Of a stretch of 64,000 bases of DNA, positions 34,977 to 44,242 are shown in pieces. The position numbers were made by a program, and so were the translations under genes. How positions within the stretch are numbered: the stretch's first letter is position 1; each line of letters starts with the position of its first letter. The notes beneath the pieces are model-generated. The model was not told the origin of the DNA and did not search any database. It saw only the letters and a program-made list of their open reading frames with translations. Source of the stretch: Eubacteriales bacterium (lineage in GTDB: Bacteria > Bacillota > Clostridia > Christensenellales > Aristaeellaceae); contig JAQUWD010000011.1 in the NCBI GenBank assembly GCA_028693055.1, positions 22,623 to 86,622 of the forward strand, given 5' to 3'.

Positions 34977-35942
34977 TCAGACGTTGTGTATTGGAGCATC
35001 CTCGCCAAGTATGCGCACTTCGGGAATGAGCAAGATACCCGTTTTTTCCTGCACGGTTCGTTGTACATGGTTGATCAGCGCCAAATAGTCAGCAGCTGTT
35101 CCGTTTTCATCATTAACCAAGAAACCGGCATGCAGGGGTGAAACGCATGCTCCGCCAATGCGGAAGCCTTTGAGTCCGGCTTCGTCGATGAGCGTGCCTG
35201 CAAATTGTCCTTCGGGTCGACGGAAGGTGCTGCCGCAGCTGGGCAAAGTAAGGGGCTGCTTTTCGCGACGGCGGGCTGAAAACTCACGCATGGTCGCCTG
35301 TATGGTTTCGCCGTCTCCTTTGGTAAGGACGACGGTGACGGAGGTGATAGCGCTTAATTCTTCGTCGTCGCAAAAGCGGCTGTGACGGTAGCTCATGCGC
35401 AGGTCACCGATTTCGTAGGATGCGTTCTTGCCGCTGCATTCAACAGCCGTTACGTGGGAGACAACATCCTTCATTTCGCCGCCGTAGGCGCCCGCGTTCA
35501 TATAAACCGCTCCGCCGATGGTGCCGGGAATCCCGGAGGCGAACTCCAACCCCGTCAGCTCATGATCCATTGCAACATTACAAAGCTTTTGCAACGTTGC
35601 TCCGGCTTGGGCGGTGATGGCAAAGCGACCGTCCGGCAAAGGTACTGGCGCGCTTAGCTCTGCAAACTGATCTCCCATATGGATCACAAGGCCGGGGATT
35701 CCGCCGTCCTTCACCAGCAGATTGCTTCCATTGCCGATTAGGGTAACGGCGACGTCCAACTCTCTGGCAGCTGCGAAGGCGGCGTTGAGCTGATCCGGCG
35801 AGGCGATTTCGCATAGAACTCTAGCTGGGCCGCCTAAATGGAGGGTAGTATAGCGGCTCATTGGCACGTTTTCAAAGAGCTGCTTCTTCGGGATGCTTTC
35901 CCGCAGGCGTTCGTAAAGCTTCTCTGCTGTTGAAAAGTCCAT
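34977..35942 (-). CDS. murB: UDP-N-acetylenolpyruvoylglucosamine reductase
   Basis: 321 residues. FAD- and NADPH-dependent reductase of peptidoglycan precursor synthesis. FAD-binding segments are YTTLHLGGPARVL, LIGNGSNLLVKDGG and GLEFASGIPGTIGGAVYMNAGAYGGE; the active-site Ser is in PSCGSTFRRP and the catalytic Glu in the C-terminal LIPEVRILG. Absence of the Tyr-loop insertion marks the type II form usual in Firmicutes. AAGGAGG precedes the ATG. The murB-rapZ pair is conserved in Clostridia. Confidence 0.95.
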   Translation of the reverse strand: MDFSTAEKLYERLRESIPKKQLFENVPMSRYTTLHLGGPARVLCEIASPDQLNAAFAAARELDVAVTLIGNGSNLLVKDGGIPGLVIHMGDQFAELSAPVPLPDGRFAITAQAGATLQKLCNVAMDHELTGLEFASGIPGTIGGAVYMNAGAYGGEMKDVVSHVTAVECSGKNASYEIGDLRMSYRHSRFCDDEELSAITSVTVVLTKGDGETIQATMREFSARRREKQPLTLPSCGSTFRRPEGQFAGTLIDEAGLKGFRIGGACVSPLHAGFLVNDENGTAADYLALINHVQRTVQEKTGILLIPEVRILGEDAPIHNV

Positions 35943-36082
35943 TCGCGGCCTCCTTCTCTAAAAAAAGAAAAAATCTCTGAATTGATTGTATCGCAGATTG
36001 GTATGGATGTCAAAAGGAATCCCTCGGAAGTGTATGCAATTGGTTGGGCTACCATACATGCGGGCGTCGCTTGTCCATTTCC

Positions 36083-36147
36083 ATAAAAAAACCGCCCGGC
36101 TCTGTGTCGTCTTAGCTTAGCTAAGGAACGACAGGGCCGGGCGGTTT
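36083..36147 (-). terminator. terminator of the solute-binding protein gene
   Basis: A long stem built from AAACCGCCCGGC and GCCGGGCGGTTT with inner pairing CTGTCGT/ACGACA, followed on the minus strand by seven T. Confidence 0.85.
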
Positions 36148-36177
36148 AAGAAAGGATAGTAACTAAAGCTTTGATTA

Positions 36178-37695
36178 TTAGTCTTTCACATCGTTGGCAG
36201 CCATCCACACTGCATAGTCGGCGTTAGCCTCTTCGGTTACAGGGTATAGTTCATCAGTCAGATACTGCTCAAAATCTTCAAGGGAAATCTCGCCCATAAT
36301 ATACTCAATTTCCTTGGTCTGACGCGTAGAAGACACATCGGGATGGTCGGCGTCGAAGGTGCTCAATAGGGGTGCGCGCTGATAAGGCACGTTAATGTGA
36401 TCAATCTTATTCAATACGGCCTTAAACTCGTTGGTGAACTTTTCAAGTCTTTCAGCCGTATCTGTGTTGGTATAGATTGCGGGCAAACCATCGTGAGCAA
36501 ATTCAAACGTGAAGTAGCTGCTTGTCATGGTATTGAGCAAAGCAGCCTGCTCGCTCGTACGATCAATTGTATGGGTAGCGATATCATACGAATTATAGGT
36601 TACGCCTTCAATACCAAGGTTGGTCAGGATGAAGCCTTCCTCTGACATGCAGTAGTCAATAAGAGCTAGGCATTTATCAATATTCTCGGACTCTGCGTTA
36701 ATCATGTAGCATCCCCACATGGCGGGGATGGAATAGCAGGTTGCCTTGTTGGTGTAAATGTTTTCCATGGGGGCAATATAGTTGTACTTATCCAAAACAA
36801 GAGAATCATCAAGATAAGAGCACTGTGCCAACGCGGTGGTCTGCAGGGCGGGAATGCAGCCTACAGTGCCAGAACGCAGTTTTTCACTACTCTCAGCGTT
36901 CATGACCCATTCAGGGTCAATTGCGCCCGCTTCATACATCTCGCGCAGAAAGGTTAGATAGGGAACATAGCCAGACATACGCTGGATAATGTTGTATGCT
37001 CCGGTTACCGGATCAGCGATGTAGGAAAGTCCGAATGCAGAGGCAAGGCCGTTGTTGGTATAATCAGTCAGGCAATTCGTGCCCATGATCATGCCATAGG
37101 TGTTTTTCTTGCCGTCGCCGTCCGGATCTTCTGTCGCAAAGGCGATCATCGTTTTCTTGAAATCATCAATGGTAGCGGGGGCTTCCAATCCCAGTGCCTT
37201 AAGCCAATCGTTGTTGATAACGAAGCCGTTGTAGTTGACCATGTTGGGCCGCGCAATCGACATGATCTTTCCGGTTGCAGTAGAACGCATGGCCTCCTGC
37301 ATTTCGGGAGTCACCTGTGACATCAGATTAGGATAGTTCGGAAGATAGTCATCCAATGCGAGGATCGTGCCTTCTTTGGCCCAGGTTTCAAGGTATGCGT
37401 CAGCTGCGCCATGATGGTAAATGATGTCCGGAAGATCGCCGGACGCCATAATCAGCTGCTCTTTTTCCGAGTACGCAGAAACAGCAACAGCCTCATATTC
37501 AATATTGATTCCCAATTTATCCTCTAGTGCCTTGATGATGAGGTTGCTATCATCTACTGATACCTCGGGATTAAGGCGGTTCATAATCCGAATGGTTGGT
37601 ACGCTTGCCTCGGCAAGCGCCGCCGTGGATACCGGTACCTGGAAAAACGCAAACGCCAAGATGGTTGATAGGATAACAGAGATACTCTTCTTCAT
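36178..37695 (-). CDS. extracellular solute-binding protein of a carbohydrate ABC importer (LplA/YtcQ type)
   Basis: 505 residues. The start MKKSISVIL at 37695 follows GGAAAGGAAG. The signal peptide ends near AALA-EA and lacks a lipobox, so membrane anchoring is unclear. The mature protein has a type I solute-binding fold: IRIMNRLNPEVSVDDSNL, LPDIIYHHGAADAYL, LDDYLPNYPNLMSQVTPE, and the calcium-like DPDGDGKKNTYG typical of the YtcQ/LplA group that binds uronate-rich oligosaccharides. The cognate permease at 40260 is truncated and the second permease is missing, so the importer as encoded here is not complete. Confidence 0.88.
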   Translation of the reverse strand: MKKSISVILSTILAFAFFQVPVSTAALAEASVPTIRIMNRLNPEVSVDDSNLIIKALEDKLGINIEYEAVAVSAYSEKEQLIMASGDLPDIIYHHGAADAYLETWAKEGTILALDDYLPNYPNLMSQVTPEMQEAMRSTATGKIMSIARPNMVNYNGFVINNDWLKALGLEAPATIDDFKKTMIAFATEDPDGDGKKNTYGMIMGTNCLTDYTNNGLASAFGLSYIADPVTGAYNIIQRMSGYVPYLTFLREMYEAGAIDPEWVMNAESSEKLRSGTVGCIPALQTTALAQCSYLDDSLVLDKYNYIAPMENIYTNKATCYSIPAMWGCYMINAESENIDKCLALIDYCMSEEGFILTNLGIEGVTYNSYDIATHTIDRTSEQAALLNTMTSSYFTFEFAHDGLPAIYTNTDTAERLEKFTNEFKAVLNKIDHINVPYQRAPLLSTFDADHPDVSSTRQTKEIEYIMGEISLEDFEQYLTDELYPVTEEANADYAVWMAANDVKD

Positions 37696-37866
37696 GGTTG
37701 GTCTTCCTTTCCTTTTGTTTACCGCGACAATCAATTATTGAAGTATCATATCGCGGCTTTGTTGTAAACAGGATAATGTCTGCCGAGAATGAAGTAAATA
37801 AGAAATACTGCGATTCGTAACAAATAGTACTGTGTCGCGCCTTTCAATACGAATATTCTTATCGAT

Positions 37867-39951
37867 TTAGATTTTTGCTATCATGCCTTTTTGGGTAATA
37901 CGCTCTCGATATTGACCCGGTGTTACGCCTTCGATCATTTTGAACACCTTGATAAAGTAGTGAGAATAGGTAAACCCAACCTGATGAGCAATGCTGTCTA
38001 TCGTCAATGTCTTATCTTCCAAAAGCTTGCAGGCACGCTCAACCTTAATGTGGTTTACATATTCGTTGAACGTCATATCCGTACGGCGTTTTAGGATATG
38101 TGCAAGCTGATTACGGCTGATCGAAAACGCATCAAGCACCGCAGTCAGATTGAAGTTTTCATCAGCCAGCGTTTGATCGATATACTCAAAAACACTTTCC
38201 TCAAGCTTGCTGCCATCATCGTCCACTTGGGCGGTGAGCAATGTGAAAAGCTGACTTGTAAAGCTGTTCAGCTTGCTCATTACGCCTGCGCGCGTATCCT
38301 GCGGCGAGTATTGGCAGGACATATCGGCTGGAAGACGCAATGGGATAGATGCGGCTTGTAATAAAAGCGCGTTCTGCATCCGGATTACCCAGGCAATCAT
38401 TTCATTATCCTGTAGATATAGGCTTTTGTCAAAAACGATGTCCTCAAACTTTGCCAGCAGCTCCTGACATACGGAATCATCTCCTACCACAAGGTTGTTA
38501 CAAAGCTGCCGCTCTATTGATTCGGGATATTCATGGGGGATAAGGCTTGGGGAAACATCTGCACGGAAGAGTATGCGCTCATCATCCATTTGCATGGTGT
38601 AATTCATCAATAGCTGCGATTCTTGGTACGCCTCTGCAAGGGAGGCGCCGCTCTGCTTGGTGGTGCTAATAGTCATGGGAATGCAGAGCTCAATCTCCTT
38701 TTCCATTCTTTCATGGGTCGAGCAAAGCCATTGACGCCAAAAATCTGCGTTGCTACCATCCGCATAACAGACCAGCATCATCGTCTGGCAGACATTTGAG
38801 CGAATAATATATTTTTCCGTGTCAACCGGCCATTCAATACTCGTTCGGCACCATTCCAGCGCCCGTTCCGATACATTTTCCGGGGTTTCATAGAGTATGA
38901 TAAAGAAGTAATTGTAAGCAAGAGGGTATGGTTCTTGCGCTGCCGTTCCCGGTGACAGGATCGCTTCCTTGAGGGCAAGCTCCTTTTGTGACATGGCTAG
39001 CTCAGAAACGGGGTGCATACTTTTGCGTAAGCATAGATATGCGATAAACAATAGCACCGTCCCGGTAAATAGAATTGTCAATAGTATGCCCCAAATATTG
39101 ATAAATTTAATCGGCACATTGTTTCCCAATTGATAGAGATGAACATGCCAGCCCAGCTTATCAAAATCATACTCCGCATGGTAGCATACCTGAGCCCCGC
39201 TTAACAGGCTCTTGTACATATTCGGGGCACAATCGTTATACTCAAGCTCCGCTATGTTTTTGTTGATGTCACCATAGTCGCGGGCAAGCAAAATCGTCCC
39301 GTCATCCGATGCGATAAATACGTGGCTGGAGGATATGTCGTCCATACGTACGAGCAGATTCTTGAATATCGTGCCAATGTCCACGTTTACGACGAGCATG
39401 CATCTATTGTCGGCGCTGTTGAGGCGTATCGGTACAATGAGGGAATAAAGCAGATTCGATGTGCCTGGCATCGATGATTTTTGTACTAGGCGCGGCCCGT
39501 ATACCGCGATAGACCCTTCGTTTAGCTTGTCCAGCATTTGTTGATCTTCATAGTTTTCGGTCGATTGAAAGCTATTGTTTGCGCTGGAATAAATCCAATC
39601 GTCGATTTGGGAATAGACTAGCACACTATCATAGTAACGGTCGCTAACCAGAATTTGCGTTACTTTGGTAGCAAAATCAGCCATGATGGTAGGCTTGTCG
39701 CGCATTCGCGAAATCGCTTCAGACATGCCGGTATCATTTAATATGAAACGATACGTTTGATCGGCAGATTGCCCCAGAATCATTTCCATCGCTGTGGCGA
39801 TCTGCTTGCAGTACTCTAAATTGGCAGCGTCAATATTTGAAGCCTGAAGCATTGAAATAAGAATCATATAGGCGCTTAAGGAAAGTAAAAGCAAGGAGAT
39901 AACAACGATGGTGATGATTCGCATAATTTTATGCAGGAAGTTTTTATACAT
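37867..39951 (-). CDS. membrane-bound AraC-family regulator with extracellular sensor domain
   Basis: 694 residues. Transmembrane helices at about residues 9-31 and 283-306 bracket an extracellular dCache-like sensor domain (ASDDGTILLARDYGDI, VNVDIGTIF). The cytoplasmic part ends in two AraC helix-turn-helix motifs at about residues 590-690: NLTAVLDAFSISRNQLAHILK and SIAHQVGFTYSHYFIKVFK. This is the architecture of YesN/YtdP-type one-component regulators that control neighbouring oligosaccharide importers. It is transcribed with or next to the binding-protein gene and divergently from the permease remnant, consistent with control of both. Confidence 0.88.
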   Translation of the reverse strand: MYKNFLHKIMRIITIVVISLLLLSLSAYMILISMLQASNIDAANLEYCKQIATAMEMILGQSADQTYRFILNDTGMSEAISRMRDKPTIMADFATKVTQILVSDRYYDSVLVYSQIDDWIYSSANNSFQSTENYEDQQMLDKLNEGSIAVYGPRLVQKSSMPGTSNLLYSLIVPIRLNSADNRCMLVVNVDIGTIFKNLLVRMDDISSSHVFIASDDGTILLARDYGDINKNIAELEYNDCAPNMYKSLLSGAQVCYHAEYDFDKLGWHVHLYQLGNNVPIKFINIWGILLTILFTGTVLLFIAYLCLRKSMHPVSELAMSQKELALKEAILSPGTAAQEPYPLAYNYFFIILYETPENVSERALEWCRTSIEWPVDTEKYIIRSNVCQTMMLVCYADGSNADFWRQWLCSTHERMEKEIELCIPMTISTTKQSGASLAEAYQESQLLMNYTMQMDDERILFRADVSPSLIPHEYPESIERQLCNNLVVGDDSVCQELLAKFEDIVFDKSLYLQDNEMIAWVIRMQNALLLQAASIPLRLPADMSCQYSPQDTRAGVMSKLNSFTSQLFTLLTAQVDDDGSKLEESVFEYIDQTLADENFNLTAVLDAFSISRNQLAHILKRRTDMTFNEYVNHIKVERACKLLEDKTLTIDSIAHQVGFTYSHYFIKVFKMIEGVTPGQYRERITQKGMIAKI

Positions 39952-40259
39952 AGCATATACTCCTAACGCTTCACTTTCTCATGGGTTATTGAAGCAATAA
40001 CAAAATATTGGTAGTCCCAATAGATAAATTGTATTTTTGATTGCATTTTTTCTCTGAAATTATATAACAAATCCCAAGTCAGTTCAATAAAAAAACAAGA
40101 AGGCTATAACACAAATTGCAACAAAGCAGAAAAAGTGTGATTTGTGTTGCCATACACAAAAAGCATTATTTACATCGTATAAGAACGATGGTAGATTAGC
40201 AATAAATCACCTTGTGCGATGAAGCCAGCGCTGCACAGTTAAGAAAGGAAGACAGCCCA

Positions 40260-40961
40260 ATGCAAATACACGATACTCCAATGCTCCCAACAAAGGCTAA
40301 AAAGAGGAGCGGTTTCTGGTACTATGTCCGCAAAAAAAAGTGCCTATATATAATGCTGATACCTTGCATACTATACTTTTTGATCTTTAACTATCTTCCC
40401 ATGGGCGGCATAATCATAGCATTCAAGGACTTCAGCTTCAAAAAAGGAATCTGGGACAGCGCTTGGTGCGGGCTGGAAAATTTCAGCTATATGTTTGGAC
40501 TAAAAGATTTCTATAATGTTGTTGGAAATTCGCTGATCCTAAGCTTGCTTCGAATTGTCCTGACATTCCCAATACCGATATTGCTGGCGTTAATGATGAA
40601 TGAAATTAACAATGCCTTTTACCAGAAAACCATTCAAACGGTCATCTATCTACCACATTTTATTTCGTGGGTAGTGGTTGGCAGCATTCTTACCAACTTC
40701 CTATCGCCCTCAGGCGGCGTAATAAACGATTTGCGCCAGGCGATGGGGCTTGACTCTATTTTCTTCATGGCGGATAAAGACTACTTCAGACCATTGGTTA
40801 TATTAACAAGCATATGGAAAGAGTCCGGGTGGGGAACCATAATCTATTTGGCGGCTATCGTAAACGTATCCAACGAGATTTACGAGGCGGCACGCATCGA
40901 CGGCGCTAGTCATTTTCAAATGCTTCGTTATATTACCTTGCCGTGCATTAAATCTATGTAG
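40260..40961 (+). pseudogene. truncated LplB/YteP-type ABC permease
   Basis: 233 codons. The start at 40260 has AAAGGAAG eight bases upstream. The sequence matches the N-terminal ~80% of a carbohydrate importer permease: FNYLPMGGIIIAFKDF, PHFISWVVVGSIL and the EAA loop IYEAARIDGASHFQMLRYITLPCI. After the EAA loop, where two more membrane helices and a C-terminus should follow, it ends at TAG (40959-40961). The DNA beyond belongs to an unrelated enzyme, so a deletion has removed the 3' end of this gene. Without the last helices it is unlikely to function. Confidence 0.88.
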
Positions 40962-41719
40962 AGGAAGCTCTGCTGACCAGCGAAGGCTTTGGCGTGGGAA
41001 GTACTGTGTTTAAAGACGCTCAATTAATGATCGTACGGGGGAAAATTGGTCGGAAGAGAATTGCACTGGCTGTCAAAGGAGGGCATAACGGCGTATCCCA
41101 TAACCATAACGACGTCGGAGGAATCATTGTTGACATTGACGGACAGCAGCTGTTATGCGATCTTGGCAGCGCTTCATATACCCGTGATTATTTTTCAGAT
41201 AAACGCTATACATACATCAATTGCTCTTCGCTAGGGCATAGTGTGCCTATTGTCGATGGGCATGAACAGCAGGCAGGGATTAATTTTGCAGCAAAAAATG
41301 TAGCGTTTCAAAAGGAGAAGGATCGTTGCGTGCAGCAAATGGATATCTCTGGCGCATACGGTTTAGAATCGCTGATATCCCTTCTGCGTAAGGTAAGCTA
41401 TGATAAAGGGATCATTACCTTATGCGATCAAGCGACATTTGCCAATGACGGAGCACGGCATTGCATTACAGAAAGATTGATTACCACGGTCAATCCACAG
41501 CTTCTCAGCGACGGGAGCGTAAATATCGGAGGCTATTTAAAGCTTTCGTCAGCGTTGACGCCCAAGCTGGGCGTTGAAAGCTATCGCGTGCGTTGCGGTA
41601 ATACGACGGCTGAAACCAAAGAGGTAAAAGTCTACACCATTGACTATTTTCAAACGGAGATAGATTCGGAGGCAAGGTTTTCGCTCACAATTTGTCCGAC
41701 GGATACGGATAATACATAA
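40957..41719 (+). pseudogene. C-terminal fragment of a heparinase II/III-family polysaccharide lyase
   Basis: About 250 codons in a different frame from the permease. It opens at the deletion joint (YVEEALLTSEGFGVGST) with no start codon or ribosome site. The sequence IALAVKGGHNGVSHNHNDVGGIIV contains the metal/active-site motif HNHNDVG of heparinase II/III C-terminal beta-sandwich domains, followed by DLGSASYTRDYFSDKR and GHSVPIVDG. Full-length relatives have some 350 more N-terminal residues with an alpha/alpha toroid. The fragment links this locus to uronic-acid-containing glycans. Confidence 0.85.
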
Positions 41720-41738
41720 AACAAAGGGGATTGCGAAA

Positions 41739-43046
41739 GTGCTTAGTAAAGAACAACTTTTCTCCCAGCTGGAACATGTTGTATCCGATATGGAGCTGCA
41801 AGGCTATGACGTGCAATCAGCCCATACAGAACTGTATCAACTGCCGTTGTCCTATGATGCATTGCTTGATTTTGCACATAAGCTGCCAAAGCTGCCCCTG
41901 CGGAAAGATTATCGGTATGTCGAGCCAAGTGCATGGGAGGAGATTGTATCCGAAATGGACAATCCGCCTGTAGCCACAAAGGTTTCACCCCATGAGATTG
42001 AACCGCGCATCCGGCAGGCCTTTCTAGCGTCCGTCTGTGGTTGTATTTTAGGTAAACCGTTTGAAACGAACCCAGATATGGGGATGATACGCGACGCGCT
42101 GACTGCTGAAAATGCATGGCCTCTTGACGATTATCCAACCGGCGCTGTAATGGAGCATATGCCCCGTCAGCATCCAAGCCGTAATGAAACGATACGAGAA
42201 AACATTTGCTACGCCGCCGCTGATGATGATATCAACTACACGGTCGTTGGAATGTTGAATTTAGAGAAGAACGGCTTTGATTTCACACATCAGCAGTTGG
42301 CCAATATTTGGGGCGAAAGCCTGCCGCTATTCTATACCTTCGGCCCGGAAAGGGTTATCCTTGCAAGGATTGGAGAAAACAGTTTATTTGATTTGCCGTA
42401 TGAAGATGAATGGCCAGATGTTGCCGTACCCAGAAATGAGATGTGCGGTGCAATGATTCGCGCAGACGCTTACGGCTACGCATGCGCAGGCGACCCGCTG
42501 AAAGCGGCGCGGCTTGCATGGAAAGACGGCTCGCTTACGCATAGGCGAAACGGTGTGTACGGAGAAATGTTTGCAGCTGCCGCCATAGCGGAAGCGTTTG
42601 TTGCCAAAGAACCGCTCCAGATATTTGAGACTGCATTACGCTGTGTCCCGCGCCGAAGCCGATTTTATGAACGGGTCAGCCGTGGATACGATATAGTGGC
42701 AAGCGCGCCGGATTATTTTACGGCGTATGAACAAATTCATGCGGAGCTTGGTGAATATACGCACTGTTTAGTGTATCAGGAAACGGCTACGCTCATCAAT
42801 ACGCTTCGATTTGCAAAAGATTGCGGAACAGGAATCTGCCTGCAAGTCATGCAAGGAAATGACACCGATAGCTACGGGTGTACGGCTGGTTCTATTTTAG
42901 GCGCTTATTATGGGGAAGGAAGCTTGGAAGCGAAATGGTTGGCTCCATTTGATGATCAGCTCCAACTTGCCATTGCCCGCGCACCAGAGCATAGCCTGAA
43001 TGCGCTTGCGAATAGAATGAGCAAGCTTGCGTTCTTGAAAAAGTGA
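41739..43046 (+). CDS. ADP-ribosylglycohydrolase-family protein
   Basis: 435 residues. The GTG start has AAAGGGGA upstream. After an ~85-residue N-terminal extension, the ADP-ribosyl-glycohydrolase (DraG/ARH) fold begins at IRQAFLASVCGCILGKPFE. The first metal motif, usually T-D-D-T/D, reads ADDDINYTV, and the second, G-G-D-T-D, reads GNDTDSYGCTAGSILGAYYG; both keep the acidic metal ligands. DraG-type enzymes remove ADP-ribose from proteins, but family members beside carbohydrate genes may act on other N-glycosides. It lies 20 bases after the heparinase fragment and was probably part of the same glycan operon. Confidence 0.85.
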   Translation: MLSKEQLFSQLEHVVSDMELQGYDVQSAHTELYQLPLSYDALLDFAHKLPKLPLRKDYRYVEPSAWEEIVSEMDNPPVATKVSPHEIEPRIRQAFLASVCGCILGKPFETNPDMGMIRDALTAENAWPLDDYPTGAVMEHMPRQHPSRNETIRENICYAAADDDINYTVVGMLNLEKNGFDFTHQQLANIWGESLPLFYTFGPERVILARIGENSLFDLPYEDEWPDVAVPRNEMCGAMIRADAYGYACAGDPLKAARLAWKDGSLTHRRNGVYGEMFAAAAIAEAFVAKEPLQIFETALRCVPRRSRFYERVSRGYDIVASAPDYFTAYEQIHAELGEYTHCLVYQETATLINTLRFAKDCGTGICLQVMQGNDTDSYGCTAGSILGAYYGEGSLEAKWLAPFDDQLQLAIARAPEHSLNALANRMSKLAFLKK

Positions 43047-43092
43047 CGTGATAAATCTTCGATCGTGTTGGTGCTGCCAGAAATAGGAAAAG

Positions 43093-43131
43093 CAAAACGA
43101 GGCTGCTGGGTTTTATCCCATGCAGCCTCGT
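43093..43131 (-). terminator. terminator of the cdsA-dxr-rseP operon
   Basis: Stem ACGAGGCTGC (43097-43106) with GCAGCCTCGT (43122-43131), followed on the minus strand by TTTGCTTTTCC. It may also end the converging ADP-ribosylglycohydrolase gene, though the plus-strand side has no T run. Confidence 0.7.
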
Positions 43132-43140
43132 CCTCATACC

Positions 43141-44199
43141 TTACATTCCAAAAATCCGCAGTACGTCCTTAAACGTGAAGAAGATCATCAACCCAAATAG
43201 CAGCACATATCCGCATAAATGGATGGAGGACTCGATTCGCTGACTGACCGGCCGTCCCCGTAACGCTTCTAGCAGCATGAAAACCAGACGGCTTCCGTCC
43301 AACCCGGGAATGGGGATCAGGTTCATCAGGCCCAGATTGATGGAGATCATCACAATCAGAGATAGATAAATTTCTAAGCCGCCCTGTCGGGTTTCTTCTG
43401 CCACCAGCTGAACCACGCCCACAGGCCCGGCGGTTTGGTCCAGTCCTTCGCCGGTGGTTACTAGCTTCCCCAAAGCGCCGACAATAGCAACGCTGGCTTG
43501 CTTGCAGGCCTCCCATGCGGCGGGCACGACCATGCTGCTGGGCATGGGCTGCGCCCCGGTAATGGTAACGCCAAGCCGATAGCGCTCCAAGCCGCTGTCA
43601 TAGGTAGGGATGATGGTAAAGGTTTTCTGTTCGCCGTCTCGGTTGACGGTTACCTCTACCGTCTCTCCCGCCCCGCTTCCAATCGCCTCGCTGACAAATT
43701 GAACGGACTGATCCGCCACCTCTTGCCCATTGACGCTCAGAAATACGTCCCCTGCGCGCAGCCCAGCCGTTTCGGCGGGCATGCCGCTTTCCACATCGCT
43801 GATTTGGGGGGTGACGGCTACCATCCCATAGGCCGCCATCAACCAAATTGCCACTGCGAAAGCCAGTACAAAGTTCATTAGCGGGCCGGCTGCCACGCTG
43901 AGCATCCGCTTCCAAACGGCAGCTTTGTTGTAATTACGGGGATCGTCCTTGCTTTCCCCCTTGGGGTCGTCGTCCGTATCGCCGTAAAACATACAGTAGC
44001 CGCCTAGGGGAATAGGACGTATACTAAAAGCAGTCCCCGTTTTTTTGCTTATTCTCTGCCAAATTTTTGGCCCGAAGCCAATGGAAAATTCCTTGACTGC
44101 AATGCCGCAAAGCCGGGTAACGGCAAAATGGCCAAATTCATGCACCATGATCAAAATGCCAAGGAGAACAATCGCCAATAGAATATAGATTACTGACAT
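43141..44199 (-). CDS. rseP: RIP metalloprotease RseP (site-2 protease)
   Basis: 352 residues. Membrane zinc metalloprotease that cuts within membrane segments of regulators such as anti-sigma factors. HEFGH at residues 20-24 in the first helix supplies two zinc ligands and the catalytic Glu; the third ligand is in NLIPIPGLDGSRL. A single PDZ domain covers about residues 130-205 (GMPAETAGLRAGDVFLSVNG). The ATG at 44199 has AAGGA eight bases upstream and is favoured over an earlier ATG/TTG. It is the last gene of cdsA-dxr-rseP, a widely conserved order. Confidence 0.95.
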   Translation of the reverse strand: MSVIYILLAIVLLGILIMVHEFGHFAVTRLCGIAVKEFSIGFGPKIWQRISKKTGTAFSIRPIPLGGYCMFYGDTDDDPKGESKDDPRNYNKAAVWKRMLSVAAGPLMNFVLAFAVAIWLMAAYGMVAVTPQISDVESGMPAETAGLRAGDVFLSVNGQEVADQSVQFVSEAIGSGAGETVEVTVNRDGEQKTFTIIPTYDSGLERYRLGVTITGAQPMPSSMVVPAAWEACKQASVAIVGALGKLVTTGEGLDQTAGPVGVVQLVAEETRQGGLEIYLSLIVMISINLGLMNLIPIPGLDGSRLVFMLLEALRGRPVSQRIESSIHLCGYVLLFGLMIFFTFKDVLRIFGM

Positions 44200-44242
44200 G
44201 GATTCCGTCCTTCCCATCAAACATTCGCTTTAGGATATGCGC

